Shown piece after piece: positions 1 to 6,654 of a DNA stretch of 64,000 nucleotides. A program made the translations under genes and the position numbers. This DNA comes from Aestuariirhabdus sp049985285 (lineage in GTDB: Bacteria; Pseudomonadota; Gammaproteobacteria; Pseudomonadales; Aestuariirhabdaceae): contig NZ_JBNIEU010000002.1 in the NCBI RefSeq assembly GCF_049985285.1, forward strand, positions 1,116,001 to 1,180,000. The letters are read 5' to 3'. The notes under the pieces are model-generated. The model had not been told where the DNA came from, did not search any database, and saw only the letters and a list, made by a program, of their open reading frames with translations. Every line of letters begins with the position of its first letter. Position 1 is the stretch's first letter.

Positions 1-127
1 TTTGCCGAGCGTCGAAATGGGCCTGCTAGTGAGTTGGTACCGGAGTTTTTTTCACGCCTCGCCTAAAGGCCCCGGGAAACGTCGTTGTTTAAAAATTGAG
101 CGTCTGGGGTGATTGTTCTGACTACGG

Positions 128-155
128 TTTGCCTTTGAATGGGAGTTGTTATAGA
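128..155 (+). promoter_or_regulatory. Candidate sigma-70 promoter for the tRNA-Ser transcript
   Basis: A TTTGCC hexamer (128-133) stands 16 nt upstream of TATAGA (150-155), followed by a G/C-rich discriminator near 159-165, as is usual for stable-RNA promoters. It precedes both the tRNA fragment at 208 and the full tRNA at 343. The -35 match is only partial, so this is a plausible rather than firm call. Positions 1-127 show no convincing gene. Confidence 0.35.
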
Positions 156-207
156 GTAGCGCCCGCTGTTGTCGGAGCACTCGTAGCTGTTCCCGCGACG
201 GCCCTGT

Positions 208-229
208 GGTGAGGTGTCCGAGTGGCTGA
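208..229 (+). pseudogene. Duplicated 5' fragment of tRNA-Ser
   Basis: These 22 nt are identical to the first 22 nt of the intact tRNA-Ser at 343-430 (acceptor strand, position 8/9 and the start of the D arm). Similarity then stops. The fragment lies between the candidate promoter and the functional tRNA, so it would be part of the precursor leader. It is probably the scar of a duplication or of site-specific integration at the tRNA. Confidence 0.7.
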
Positions 230-342
230 CTCGATGGTTTTCAGAGAGATCGGCAGCAAAGCTGACGACCCGCCAGGGCGAGCACGCAGGAGTGCGCTCC
301 TGAATTGATTAGAGATCAGTTAAAGCGCACAGATTAAAATTT

Positions 343-430
343 GGTGAGGTGTCCGAGTGGCTGAAGGAGCACGCCTGGAAAGTGTGTGTACGGCAACGTA
401 CCGAGGGTTCGAATCCCTCCCTCACCGCCA
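343..430 (+). tRNA. tRNA-Ser (anticodon GGA)
   Basis: This is an 88-nt class II tRNA ending in an encoded CCA. The acceptor stem GGTGAGG pairs with CCTCACC. The anticodon stem CACGC/GTGTG encloses loop CTGGAAA, giving anticodon GGA for serine UCC/UCU codons. A long variable arm (GTACGGCAACGTACC region) and the T arm GAGGG-TTCGAAT-CCCTC are clear. A strong terminator follows 8 nt downstream. Confidence 0.95.
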
Positions 431-438
431 TATTAAAC

Positions 439-469
439 AAAAATGCCCGGCCTTGTGCCGGGCATTTTT
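439..469 (+). terminator. Rho-independent terminator of tRNA-Ser
   Basis: A 12-bp stem (439-450 with 458-469) includes the G/C core TGCCCGG/CCGGGCA around a 7-nt loop and ends in a T run. Its 3' arm is also the start of the 180-bp repeat unit, so the terminator half has been copied along with the repeat. Confidence 0.85.
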
Positions 470-866
470 GTTTATGGTGTTAGGGCAGGCAAGAGAAGCC
501 TCGCGGTTCGACCAATGCAGCGCATTGGAAACGAGCCACGGTAGTGGCGAAGCCCCGCAGGGGGCAATACAGCCTTAGGGCTGTATTGATTCATCCCTCC
601 CAACGATACCTCCAAAATGCCGTTCCCCTGTATTGTGCCGGGCATTTTTGTTTATGGTGTTAGGGCGGGTCAGAGAAGCCTCGCGGTTCGACCAATGCAG
701 CGCATTGGAAACGAGCCACGGTAGTGGCGAAGCCCCGCAGGGGGCAATACAGCCTTAGGGCTGTATTGATTCATCCCTCCCAACGATACCTCCAAAATGC
801 CGTTTCCCTGTATCGTGCCGGGCATTTTTGTTTATGGTGTTAGGGAAGGTAAGACAAGCCTCGCGG
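453..866 (+). repeat. 180-bp tandem repeat (2.3 copies) built of four hairpins
   Basis: Copies start at 453, 633 and 813 (the last truncated at about 866) with an exact 180-nt period and few differences. In copy 1 four consecutive inverted repeats follow one another: CCAATG/CATTGG at 512-528, GCCAC/GTGGC at 535-548, GCCCC/GGGGC at 552-565 and a 10-bp stem with a TTAG loop at 565-588. The unit begins with the terminator 3' arm of the tRNA. A diverged copy lies at 2825-2950. No protein-coding function is apparent. This may be a structured RNA or a recombination-associated repeat. Confidence 0.9.
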
Positions 867-1159
867 CTATCGATAACCTTGAAGAAGTCGCTTTCGAAGG
901 CAAGGTGATTGTCCATCTACCCCACGATCCTGATTGGGGGGAAGGGTCGGGTCTTACGAGTGCAGTACTAACCGACCCCACATGGCTTGATCTTTGTGTT
1001 GTTGCCAACGACTTCATCGACATTGCTGATGACCGCCTTGGGACGGATTTAAAGGATACGGTAATTACTGGTGTCACCGATGGCATCACGTATGTGGCAA
1101 TGGTGTTCAGTCGTGTGATCCATGTGAAGCCCAGGCGATACCTCGGTATCACGGCATAA
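797..1159 (+). CDS. Hypothetical protein whose start lies in the repeat
   Basis: This is a 120-residue reading frame whose first ~23 residues are read from repeat copies 2 and 3. The part from about residue 24 on (unique DNA from 867) looks more protein-like, with an alternating hydrophobic pattern and acidic segments. I recognise no family. It may be the 3' remainder of a gene truncated by the repeat at 866/867. It ends 37 nt before the ribbon-helix-helix start and could be co-transcribed with it. No strong Shine-Dalgarno sequence precedes the ATG at 797. Confidence 0.3.
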   Translation: MPFPCIVPGIFVYGVREGKTSLAAIDNLEEVAFEGKVIVHLPHDPDWGEGSGLTSAVLTDPTWLDLCVVANDFIDIADDRLGTDLKDTVITGVTDGITYVAMVFSRVIHVKPRRYLGITA

Positions 1160-1192
1160 ATACTCCAGACATAGCCCCTACGACCGGAGTAT
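1160..1192 (+). promoter_or_regulatory. Inverted repeat overlapping the RBS of the RHH gene
   Basis: ATACTCC (1160-1166) and GGAGTAT (1186-1192) form a 7-bp inverted repeat, and the second arm contains the GGAG ribosome binding site for the ATG at 1197. It could be an autoregulatory operator of the ribbon-helix-helix protein or an RNA hairpin hiding the ribosome binding site. Neither role is proven here. Confidence 0.4.
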
Positions 1193-1196
1193 CACC

Positions 1197-1403
1197 ATGG
1201 CAGCAACACAAATCACCAAGAAAACGTTTTCAATGCCGATCCATATTGCCGACCGGCTGGACGAAGCTGCTCGGCATATCGGGTACAGCCAATCGAATAT
1301 GGTCGTACAGCAATATCTGGCCGATGCACGATTACACCTAAGTCTCGTCGCAGAAAGTCTTCTTCGTAGGTGGTTTCAAATAAGTCTTGCTCTTCCATGC
1401 TAA
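1197..1403 (+). pseudogene. Ribbon-helix-helix (antitoxin-like) gene, 3' truncated
   Basis: The first ~45 residues fit a ribbon-helix-helix DNA-binding fold: a short basic beta segment (TKKTFSMPIHIADRLDEAA) followed by two helices, as in CopG/ParD-type antitoxins. GGAG lies 7 nt before the ATG. From about residue 47 the frame simply reads the antisense of another gene start (1336-1398, minus strand). The natural C-terminus is therefore lost, and any protein made carries a foreign tail. No toxin partner is visible. This is probably a remnant of an RHH regulator or antitoxin. Confidence 0.5.
1336..1398 (-). pseudogene. Truncated gene start downstream of fic
   Basis: On the minus strand, 12 nt after the fic stop, an AAGGGA site sits 6 nt before an ATG at 1398. 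It opens an acidic N-terminus (MEEQDLFETTYEEDFLRRDLG). Similarity of style to a real gene start ends at about 1336, where the frame enters the antisense of the RHH gene. It looks like the first ~21 codons of a gene once in operon with fic, cut off by a deletion that also removed the 3' end of the RHH gene. The product is unknown. Confidence 0.45.
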
Positions 1404-1410
1404 TCCCTTA

Positions 1411-2529
1411 TCAAGAACTCATTAATTTATAGGGCTGGACTTCGTTACTATCCCCGGTGATTAACCGGACTAACTTCGGATGAATAAACAGCCGTTCTCT
1501 ACCTACCTGCTGTTCCGTTAACACCCCGACACTTACCAGCTTCTTCAAATACTCAGAAGCCGTCTGCCGTTTAGCTATATCCGCTTCCACCAAATTACTG
1601 ATACGGCAATAAGGCTGCTCGAAAATAACGTCTATTAGTTCGCGGCTATAAATCTTTGGCAGCTGTTCTCGCACGTAATCGGCGGTATGGTCGGCCAGAT
1701 CACGGATGCTAATAATTTTCTGTGTTGTCCATTGGGCCGTGCTTTCGACCGCTTCAAGCATATACAGCAACCAGGCCTCCCAGGCCTGCTCGCGGGTCAC
1801 GGCCAGAAGGCCGCTATAGTACAGGCCTTTGTTGGCTATGATGTAACGGCTTAAGTACAAGATCGGCAGGGTCAGTAATTCCTCCTGTACCAAGTACAGA
1901 ATGTTTAAGATTCTACCCGTGCGGCCATTACCATCAGTAAAGGGATGAATCGCCTCAAATTGATAGTGCATCACGGCCATGCGAATCAGCGGGTCTAATT
2001 CTGGCTGCTCATTCAGAAACTTCTCCCAATTGCTCAGCAGGTCTCGCAGAACCTTTTCACCAGCGGGGGGCGTACTGATTATTTCACCTGTACTGTCGTT
2101 GGCCAGAGCTGTGCCCGGTACTTTACGCACTGTCATATCGACACCTTTAATCTGGCTACAGATAGACTCAGCCATATTGGTGTTAATAGGACGCTGCGCT
2201 AGTGTCTGCCAACCTTCATACAAAGCACTTCGATACTGAAGTGCTTCTTTGGTGGCGGGATCTGCATGGGCATCATCACTGCCGACAAACTGAAAGAGCT
2301 TGTCAGTAGTAGTAACGATATTTTCGATTTCTGAACTGTCTTTGGCTTCCAATAGTGGCAAGGTGTTAATTAACATCGCCTGATTGGGGATTAACTCTGC
2401 TGCCTGTTTAAGCTCAGCAAGGGCTACCCGAGCAGAAATACACTGTTTTAGTACAGCCTTGGTTTCCAGCTCGATGCCTGGAGGCAATAAAGGAAGCTCG
2501 TTATACGGCTTTTCAGGGTGCCAGCTCAT
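1411..2529 (-). CDS. Fic-domain protein AMP-transferase, class II
   Basis: This 372-residue protein has the Fic core motif HPFTDGNGRTGR at 195-206; His195 would be the base for transferring AMP from ATP to a hydroxyl of a target protein. Residues 65-70 (SSEIEN) match the (S/T)xxxE(G/N) inhibitory helix, and its N-terminal position marks class II, with Glu69 the predicted autoinhibitory residue. Length and layout resemble the Shewanella SoFic type, with an N-terminal Fic_N region and a C-terminal winged-helix-like part (about 290-360). Two palindromic sites lie just upstream, suggesting autoregulation or local repression. The gene sits in accessory DNA between repeat copies. The target is unknown. 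Confidence 0.9.
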   Translation of the reverse strand: MSWHPEKPYNELPLLPPGIELETKAVLKQCISARVALAELKQAAELIPNQAMLINTLPLLEAKDSSEIENIVTTTDKLFQFVGSDDAHADPATKEALQYRSALYEGWQTLAQRPINTNMAESICSQIKGVDMTVRKVPGTALANDSTGEIISTPPAGEKVLRDLLSNWEKFLNEQPELDPLIRMAVMHYQFEAIHPFTDGNGRTGRILNILYLVQEELLTLPILYLSRYIIANKGLYYSGLLAVTREQAWEAWLLYMLEAVESTAQWTTQKIISIRDLADHTADYVREQLPKIYSRELIDVIFEQPYCRISNLVEADIAKRQTASEYLKKLVSVGVLTEQQVGRERLFIHPKLVRLITGDSNEVQPYKLMSS

Positions 2530-2550
2530 ATGTTTATAAATTCTAGTTTT

Positions 2551-2607
2551 ATCGACATATTGAGAGTTTGTGTCGATAGCATCGACACGTCAAGGGTTTG
2601 TGTCGAT
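2551..2607 (-). promoter_or_regulatory. Duplicated palindromic operator upstream of fic
   Basis: ATCGACA-N13-TGTCGAT occurs at 2551-2577 and again at 2581-2607, an exact 30-bp period. The spacers are similar (both contain an A/G-rich stretch ending in GTTTG). The sites lie 22-78 bp upstream of the fic start. Two identical dyads one 30-bp step apart are typical of cooperative repressor binding. The cognate regulator may be the C-terminal winged helix of Fic itself or an unlinked factor. Confidence 0.6.
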
Positions 2608-2709
2608 ATTTCTTTAAAATACAAACATATGGAGCAGTTGGCTACGCAATTTAGCGTAAAAATTGGTAGGCAGCTGATTGACAGGGAATAAACAGTGATT
2701 TTTCTATTT

Positions 2710-2754
2710 AGGAACACTGCAAGGAACACTGCAAGGAACACTGCAAGGAACACC
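2710..2754 (+). repeat. 12-bp tandem repeat, 3.75 copies
   Basis: AGGAACACTGCA is repeated at 2710, 2722 and 2734, with a partial fourth copy at 2746-2754 that ends in a C instead of T. The period is a multiple of three, so any frame reading it stays open. The reading frames that cross it look like low-complexity artefacts rather than genes. It is probably a minisatellite produced by slippage. Confidence 0.8.
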
Positions 2755-2824
2755 GATATATCCACCTTGCCATATAAGACATATAAATCAATTAGTTATG
2801 TGTTCAGTTCTACTGCCTCCCTCC

Positions 2825-2950
2825 TTGTTCCGGGCATTTATGTTTATGGTGTTAGGGAAGGTAAGAGAACCCTCGCGGTTCGACCAATGCAGCGCATTGG
2901 AAACGGGCCACGCTAGTGGCGAAGCTCTGCAGGGGGCAATGCATCCTAAA
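2825..2950 (+). repeat. Diverged fourth copy of the 180-bp hairpin repeat
   Basis: It aligns with the unit starting at 453 from the terminator arm (with T for G in the first block) through the first three hairpins. Hairpins 1 and 2 keep their stems. Hairpin 3 reads GCTCT/GGGGC, so pairing survives through G-T wobble. The fourth hairpin has decayed. Together with the tandem array it brackets the Fic/RHH cargo, and it ends just before the convergent gene at 2967. Confidence 0.8.
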
Positions 2951-2966
2951 GGCATAACAGGGCGCT

Positions 2967-3377
2967 TCAGGTTTTGGCTAGCCAGTTTTGTGCGTCCGTC
3001 AGGGTGTCGAAAATCTGTGTATCCACTCCTCTGATAACACAAACTTTTTGCAGGTGTATGTAATGCGCTTCGTCCTTCCCTTGGGTGCGAACAATCGCCA
3101 TCCGTTTGCATTTAGGCACATCATTTCGAAATTCGGCTGCCAGGGTGTCGATCTCTAGAAAGGGGATGCTGCTGATATCCGCCAGCCGGTAATCGACCAA
3201 GGCTTTTTCGCACTGTTGGTAAAGGGGAAGAGACTCGGCCCGGGCCTGGTATATCTCCTCTGCGCGCAGGGGACCTGTTTGAACCACGAGGACGTAGCTT
3301 TGGTCGTTGGAAAGCTTTAGGTGGGTCGGCATGTGTGAGGCCTGGCTACGAAGGTTTATGGCGTTACTGGCGGCCAC
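2967..3377 (-). CDS. Small STAS/SpoIIAA-like hypothetical protein
   Basis: This protein has up to 136 residues. The likely start is Met16 (3332), since the first residues look non-conserved. The pattern LRAEEIYQARAES, then ADISSIPFLEIDTLAAEF and a C-terminal ...LTDAQNWLAK tail recalls SpoIIAA-like (STAS-fold) proteins, in which a short C-terminal helix ends with AxxWL. No catalytic motif is visible. It is a single gene, convergent with the repeat region and divergent from the binding protein at 3490. Identification is tentative. Confidence 0.6.
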   Translation of the reverse strand: MAASNAINLRSQASHMPTHLKLSNDQSYVLVVQTGPLRAEEIYQARAESLPLYQQCEKALVDYRLADISSIPFLEIDTLAAEFRNDVPKCKRMAIVRTQGKDEAHYIHLQKVCVIRGVDTQIFDTLTDAQNWLAKT

Positions 3378-3489
3378 TTACTGGCTGTTGCTGGTGCTTG
3401 AGGTCGTCAGCCAGGGTAGCAGGGAGCTGGTTGAAAAGTCTCCTGAGCACAACTAGCTTAAAGAGGTAAGCTTTCAGGGGCAACGGGCT

Positions 3490-4338
3490 ATGCGGGCGGC
3501 CATTATACTTTTACTGTTGTTATGTGCTTGGCCACTTCAGGCCGATTCACAAACCGTGCAGTGGGCTCGTACCGGTTATCCCCCGTTCTTTATTCTTTCC
3601 GGGCATGAGGCGGGTCAGGGCAGCGTTGATCGTTTGGTCGAGCACTATATGCAGCGGTTGCCCCAATACAGCCATCTATTGCTTGAAGCTAGCCTGCAAA
3701 GAGCGTTTCGGGAGATGCAGCGCGGTCTCCCGGTATGCCATGCCTCTCTGGTTGTGAGTGAGGAGAGGAAACAGTTTATGGATTTCAGCGAAGCTAATCA
3801 GGTTCAGTTTGCCAACGGGTTGGTTATTCTGGGGAGCCGCCGTAGCCTGTTCGAGCCCTTTATGGATGACGAGGGTTACCTGGATTTCTCCAGCCTTGTT
3901 ACCCAAAGCACAACCAGTATTCAGCGGGTGGAAGGGCGCTCCTACTCACCCGAGATCGATTTGGCGCTGAAGAGCCATTCGGCGGTACCGTTTCAGGTTG
4001 AGAAGGGTGTTAACCGCAATGCGGTCTCCATGCTCCGACTATTATCCGGTTTCGTTGATGGTTGGCTGGCGCGCCCCGAAGAGGCTCTGTATCAGGCGCG
4101 TCTCATGGGGCGCGGGGACGAAATAGCATTTATCCCTATACGTCAGGCCCGTGAGTTTTCCCTGGCCCGGGTGGGGTGCGCTAAAGGTGAGTGGAATAAG
4201 GAGTTTTTTCAACAGCTCAATGCGGTTATTCGAGACTCCAGGGGTGAGCCGGCCCAAATTCGCGCTTATCAGCGCTGGTTGCCACAGAGCTTGTGGAAGA
4301 AACACGCTGATCTCACCCGTCAGCAATTTACGCCCTGA
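3490..4338 (+). CDS. Periplasmic solute-binding-like protein (TIGR02285-like)
   Basis: This protein has 282 residues with a clear signal peptide (hydrophobic residues 4-16, cleavage near ADS at 18-20). The opening of the mature part (W-A-R-x-G-Y-P-P-F-F-I) and the FREMQRGLPVCHASL segment fit the bacterial extracellular solute-binding protein 3 fold found in amino-acid ABC transporters. It also fits the stand-alone TIGR02285 group of gammaproteobacteria. No transporter permease or ATPase is nearby, so it may be a sensory or orphan binding protein. The ligand is unknown. Confidence 0.65.
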   Translation: MRAAIILLLLLCAWPLQADSQTVQWARTGYPPFFILSGHEAGQGSVDRLVEHYMQRLPQYSHLLLEASLQRAFREMQRGLPVCHASLVVSEERKQFMDFSEANQVQFANGLVILGSRRSLFEPFMDDEGYLDFSSLVTQSTTSIQRVEGRSYSPEIDLALKSHSAVPFQVEKGVNRNAVSMLRLLSGFVDGWLARPEEALYQARLMGRGDEIAFIPIRQAREFSLARVGCAKGEWNKEFFQQLNAVIRDSRGEPAQIRAYQRWLPQSLWKKHADLTRQQFTP

Positions 4339-4359
4339 CTCTAGCGCCTCCTGCCCGGG

Positions 4360-4375
4360 TTTACGTTTACGTCAA
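4360..4375 (+). promoter_or_regulatory. LiuR-like operator upstream of the BCKDH operon
   Basis: TTTACGTTTACGTCAA fits the dyad TTNACGTNNACGTNAA. MerR-family LiuR, the regulator of branched-chain amino acid and fatty-acid breakdown in many gammaproteobacteria, is known to bind sites of this form. It lies about 110 bp before the E1alpha start, where an activator-type promoter would be. No liuR gene is in the window. Confidence 0.55.
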
Positions 4376-4487
4376 AGTAGAGTACAAATGGCACAGGTTA
4401 CCCTACCGGGTACCGACTATCCTTACTAAAGCGCAGCCCTCATAAGGGGCGTAAGTGCAACTGTCTAAAAACAACAACGAGGCAGCT

Positions 4488-5672
4488 ATGAGTACCCCCA
4501 ACCGAGAACGGGTCGTCTACCGACCTGAATTTGTCCGTGGCGATGAGTTCGAGATATCCACCTTTAAACTGATCCAGCAGGATGGGAGCCCGTTTGACGG
4601 GGCTGAGTTACCTGCATTGGAACAAGCCAAAGCCCTCAAAATTTACCACGCTATGGTTCGCACCCGGGTGCTGGACGAGCGTATGTTGGCGGCCCAGCGC
4701 CAGGGGCGCCTCAGTTTTTATATGCAATCTACCGGTGAGGAGGCGACCACAGTCGGTTTTGCCGCGGCGCTGGAAGATGAGGATATGATCATGGCCCAGT
4801 ATCGAGAGCAGGGCGCACTGGTCTATCGGGGGTTCAGCCTCGATGAATTTATGAATCAGTTGTTTAGTAATGAGCTCGACTACGGTAAAGGGCGACAGAT
4901 GCCGATCCATTACGGTTCTGCCAAGTTGCACTACATGACGATCTCTTCACCTCTGGCGACCCAGATTCCCCAAGCCACCGGCTATGCCTACGGCCAGAAA
5001 CTGGCAGGGGAAAAGCGCTGTACGGTGACGGTCTTTGGAGAGGGTGCTGCCTCTGAGGGGGATTTTCATGCAGCGCTGAATATGGCTTCGGTATTGAAAG
5101 TGCCGGTGATCTTTCTCTGCCGTAATAACGGTTACGCGATCTCCACGCCATCGAGCGAACAGTTCGCGGCCGATGGTATTGCGCCGCGCGCGCTGGGGTA
5201 TCGGATGCATGCCATCAGGGTCGACGGCAACGACCTGCTGGCTGTCTACCAGGCAATGCTTGAGGCGAGGAAGCTTGCAGTAGAGCATAACGAGCCGGTG
5301 CTGGTCGAGGCGATGAGCTATCGTCTGGCGGCTCACTCCTCATCCGATGATCCCTCGGGTTACCGCTCCAAAAAGGAGGAGGCCAGGTGGCGGGAAAAGG
5401 ACCCGTTGGCTCGCTTTCGCAACTGGCTGGTCAATCAGCAATGGTGGAGTGAAAAGCAGGACGAAACCCTGTTTGCGGAAGAGCGGGAGCTTGTGTTGCG
5501 CACGATGAAAGCAGCAGAACAGCGTCCGGTGTGTAAATTGGATGGTCTTATTACCGATGTTTATGACGAACCCACGCCGATGTTAAAGCAGCAACTCGAG
5601 GCGCTTAAAACCCATATACGCAAGTACCCGGAAGCCTATCCCAAGACAGCAGGGAGGCTTGATCATGATTAA
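4488..5672 (+). CDS. bkdA1: 2-oxoisovalerate dehydrogenase E1 component, alpha subunit
   Basis: This 394-residue protein decarboxylates branched-chain 2-oxo acids (from Val, Leu, Ile) with thiamine diphosphate and passes the acyl group to E2. The TPP/Mg motif starts at GEGAASEGD (184 on) and ends at RNN (212-214). The segment AAHSSSDDPSGYRSKKE corresponds to the loop that carries the regulatory serine in mitochondrial E1alpha. I chose the ATG at 4488, preceded by GAGG, over the in-frame ATG at 4455. It is the first gene of the operon and overlaps bkdA2 by 8 nt. Branched-chain rather than pyruvate specificity is inferred from overall similarity and the LiuR-like site. Confidence 0.9.
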   Translation: MSTPNRERVVYRPEFVRGDEFEISTFKLIQQDGSPFDGAELPALEQAKALKIYHAMVRTRVLDERMLAAQRQGRLSFYMQSTGEEATTVGFAAALEDEDMIMAQYREQGALVYRGFSLDEFMNQLFSNELDYGKGRQMPIHYGSAKLHYMTISSPLATQIPQATGYAYGQKLAGEKRCTVTVFGEGAASEGDFHAALNMASVLKVPVIFLCRNNGYAISTPSSEQFAADGIAPRALGYRMHAIRVDGNDLLAVYQAMLEARKLAVEHNEPVLVEAMSYRLAAHSSSDDPSGYRSKKEEARWREKDPLARFRNWLVNQQWWSEKQDETLFAEERELVLRTMKAAEQRPVCKLDGLITDVYDEPTPMLKQQLEALKTHIRKYPEAYPKTAGRLDHD

Positions 5673-6642
5673 GATGAACCTGTTACAGGCGGTGAACAAC
5701 GCGCTCGATATTGCCATGGCGGACAACGATAAGGTGATCTGTTTTGGCGAAGACGTTGGCAGTTTCGGCGGCGTTTTTCGCGCCACCAGCAATCTGCAAG
5801 AGCGCTATGGAAGAGATCGCTGCTTTAATACCCCTCTCGTGGAACAAGGCATAATCGGCTTCGCTAATGGGCTAGCCGCACAGGGCTCGGTACCCGTAGC
5901 GGAAATTCAGTTTGCAGATTATATCTTTCCGGCCTTTGATCAGATCGTCAACGAGTCGGCCAAGTTTCGTTACCGGTCGGGGAACCTGTTCAATGTAGGG
6001 GGGCTGACCATTCGCACGCCTTATGGGGGAGGGATCGCCGGGGGGCTTTATCACTCCCAGTCACCGGAAGCCTACTTTGCTCATACGCCGGGCCTCAAGG
6101 TGGTCGTACCCCGTAATCCTCACCAGGCCAAGGGACTCCTGCTGGCCGCGATTCGTGATCCAAATCCGGTTATCTTTTTTGAACCCAAGCGAATTTACCG
6201 CGCCTCGGTGGGCCAGGTGCCGGAGGAGGACTATCAGTTACCGCTGGGCCAGGCAGACATTGTCCGTGAGGGCAGCGATATAACGCTATTGGCCTGGGGT
6301 GCACAGGTGGAGATCGCCGAACAGGCGATGGAGATGGCGGAGCATCAGGGTGTGTCCTGCGAGCTGATCGACCTGCGCACCATTGCGCCTTGGGATGTTG
6401 ATACGGTTGCCGCCTCGGTGACAAAGACGGGGCGCCTGTTGATTACCCATGAGGCCCCGCTTACGGGCGGATTTGCCGGGGAGATCGCAGCGACGATTCA
6501 GCAGCACTGCTTTCTCTATCTGGAGTCTCCGATATCAAGGGTTACCGGGCTCGATACCCCTTATCCATTAGCCCACGAAAAGGAGTACATCCCGGATCAC
6601 CTTAAGGTGTACGAAGCGCTAATGGCCAGTGTCCAATTTTAG
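5665..6642 (+). CDS. bkdA2: 2-oxoisovalerate dehydrogenase E1 component, beta subunit
   Basis: This 325-residue partner of the alpha subunit forms an alpha2beta2 E1 and supplies part of the TPP pocket. It shows the family sequence FGEDVGSFGGVFRAT near the N-terminus, then VEQGIIGFANGLA, the YRSGNLFNVGGLTIRTPYGGG stretch split by the usual loop, and a transketolase C-terminal part (LLAWGAQVEIAEQAM). The start at 5665 has GGGAGG 7 nt upstream and overlaps the bkdA1 stop. An in-frame TTG at 5659 is unlikely to be used. The E2 gene follows after 12 nt. Confidence 0.92.
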   Translation: MIKMNLLQAVNNALDIAMADNDKVICFGEDVGSFGGVFRATSNLQERYGRDRCFNTPLVEQGIIGFANGLAAQGSVPVAEIQFADYIFPAFDQIVNESAKFRYRSGNLFNVGGLTIRTPYGGGIAGGLYHSQSPEAYFAHTPGLKVVVPRNPHQAKGLLLAAIRDPNPVIFFEPKRIYRASVGQVPEEDYQLPLGQADIVREGSDITLLAWGAQVEIAEQAMEMAEHQGVSCELIDLRTIAPWDVDTVAASVTKTGRLLITHEAPLTGGFAGEIAATIQQHCFLYLESPISRVTGLDTPYPLAHEKEYIPDHLKVYEALMASVQF

Positions 6643-6654
6643 GGAGTATTAAAC

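Noticed and set aside
357..578. Reading frame through the tRNA-Ser and its terminator
   Set aside because: It overlaps a certain tRNA and the repeat, and has no protein-like features.
453..866. Integron attC-like recombination sites
   Set aside because: The units contain GTTAGGG near the start and many dyads, but no GTTRRRY/RYYYAAC core pair and no integrase gene.
2551..2607. CRISPR-like repeats
   Set aside because: There are only two copies, each internally palindromic, with a 3-nt gap and no spacer or cas gene. An operator explains them better.
2526..2765. Minus-strand 79-residue frame with FLAV repeats
   Set aside because: The repeats come from the 12-bp minisatellite, and the frame covers the fic operator region.
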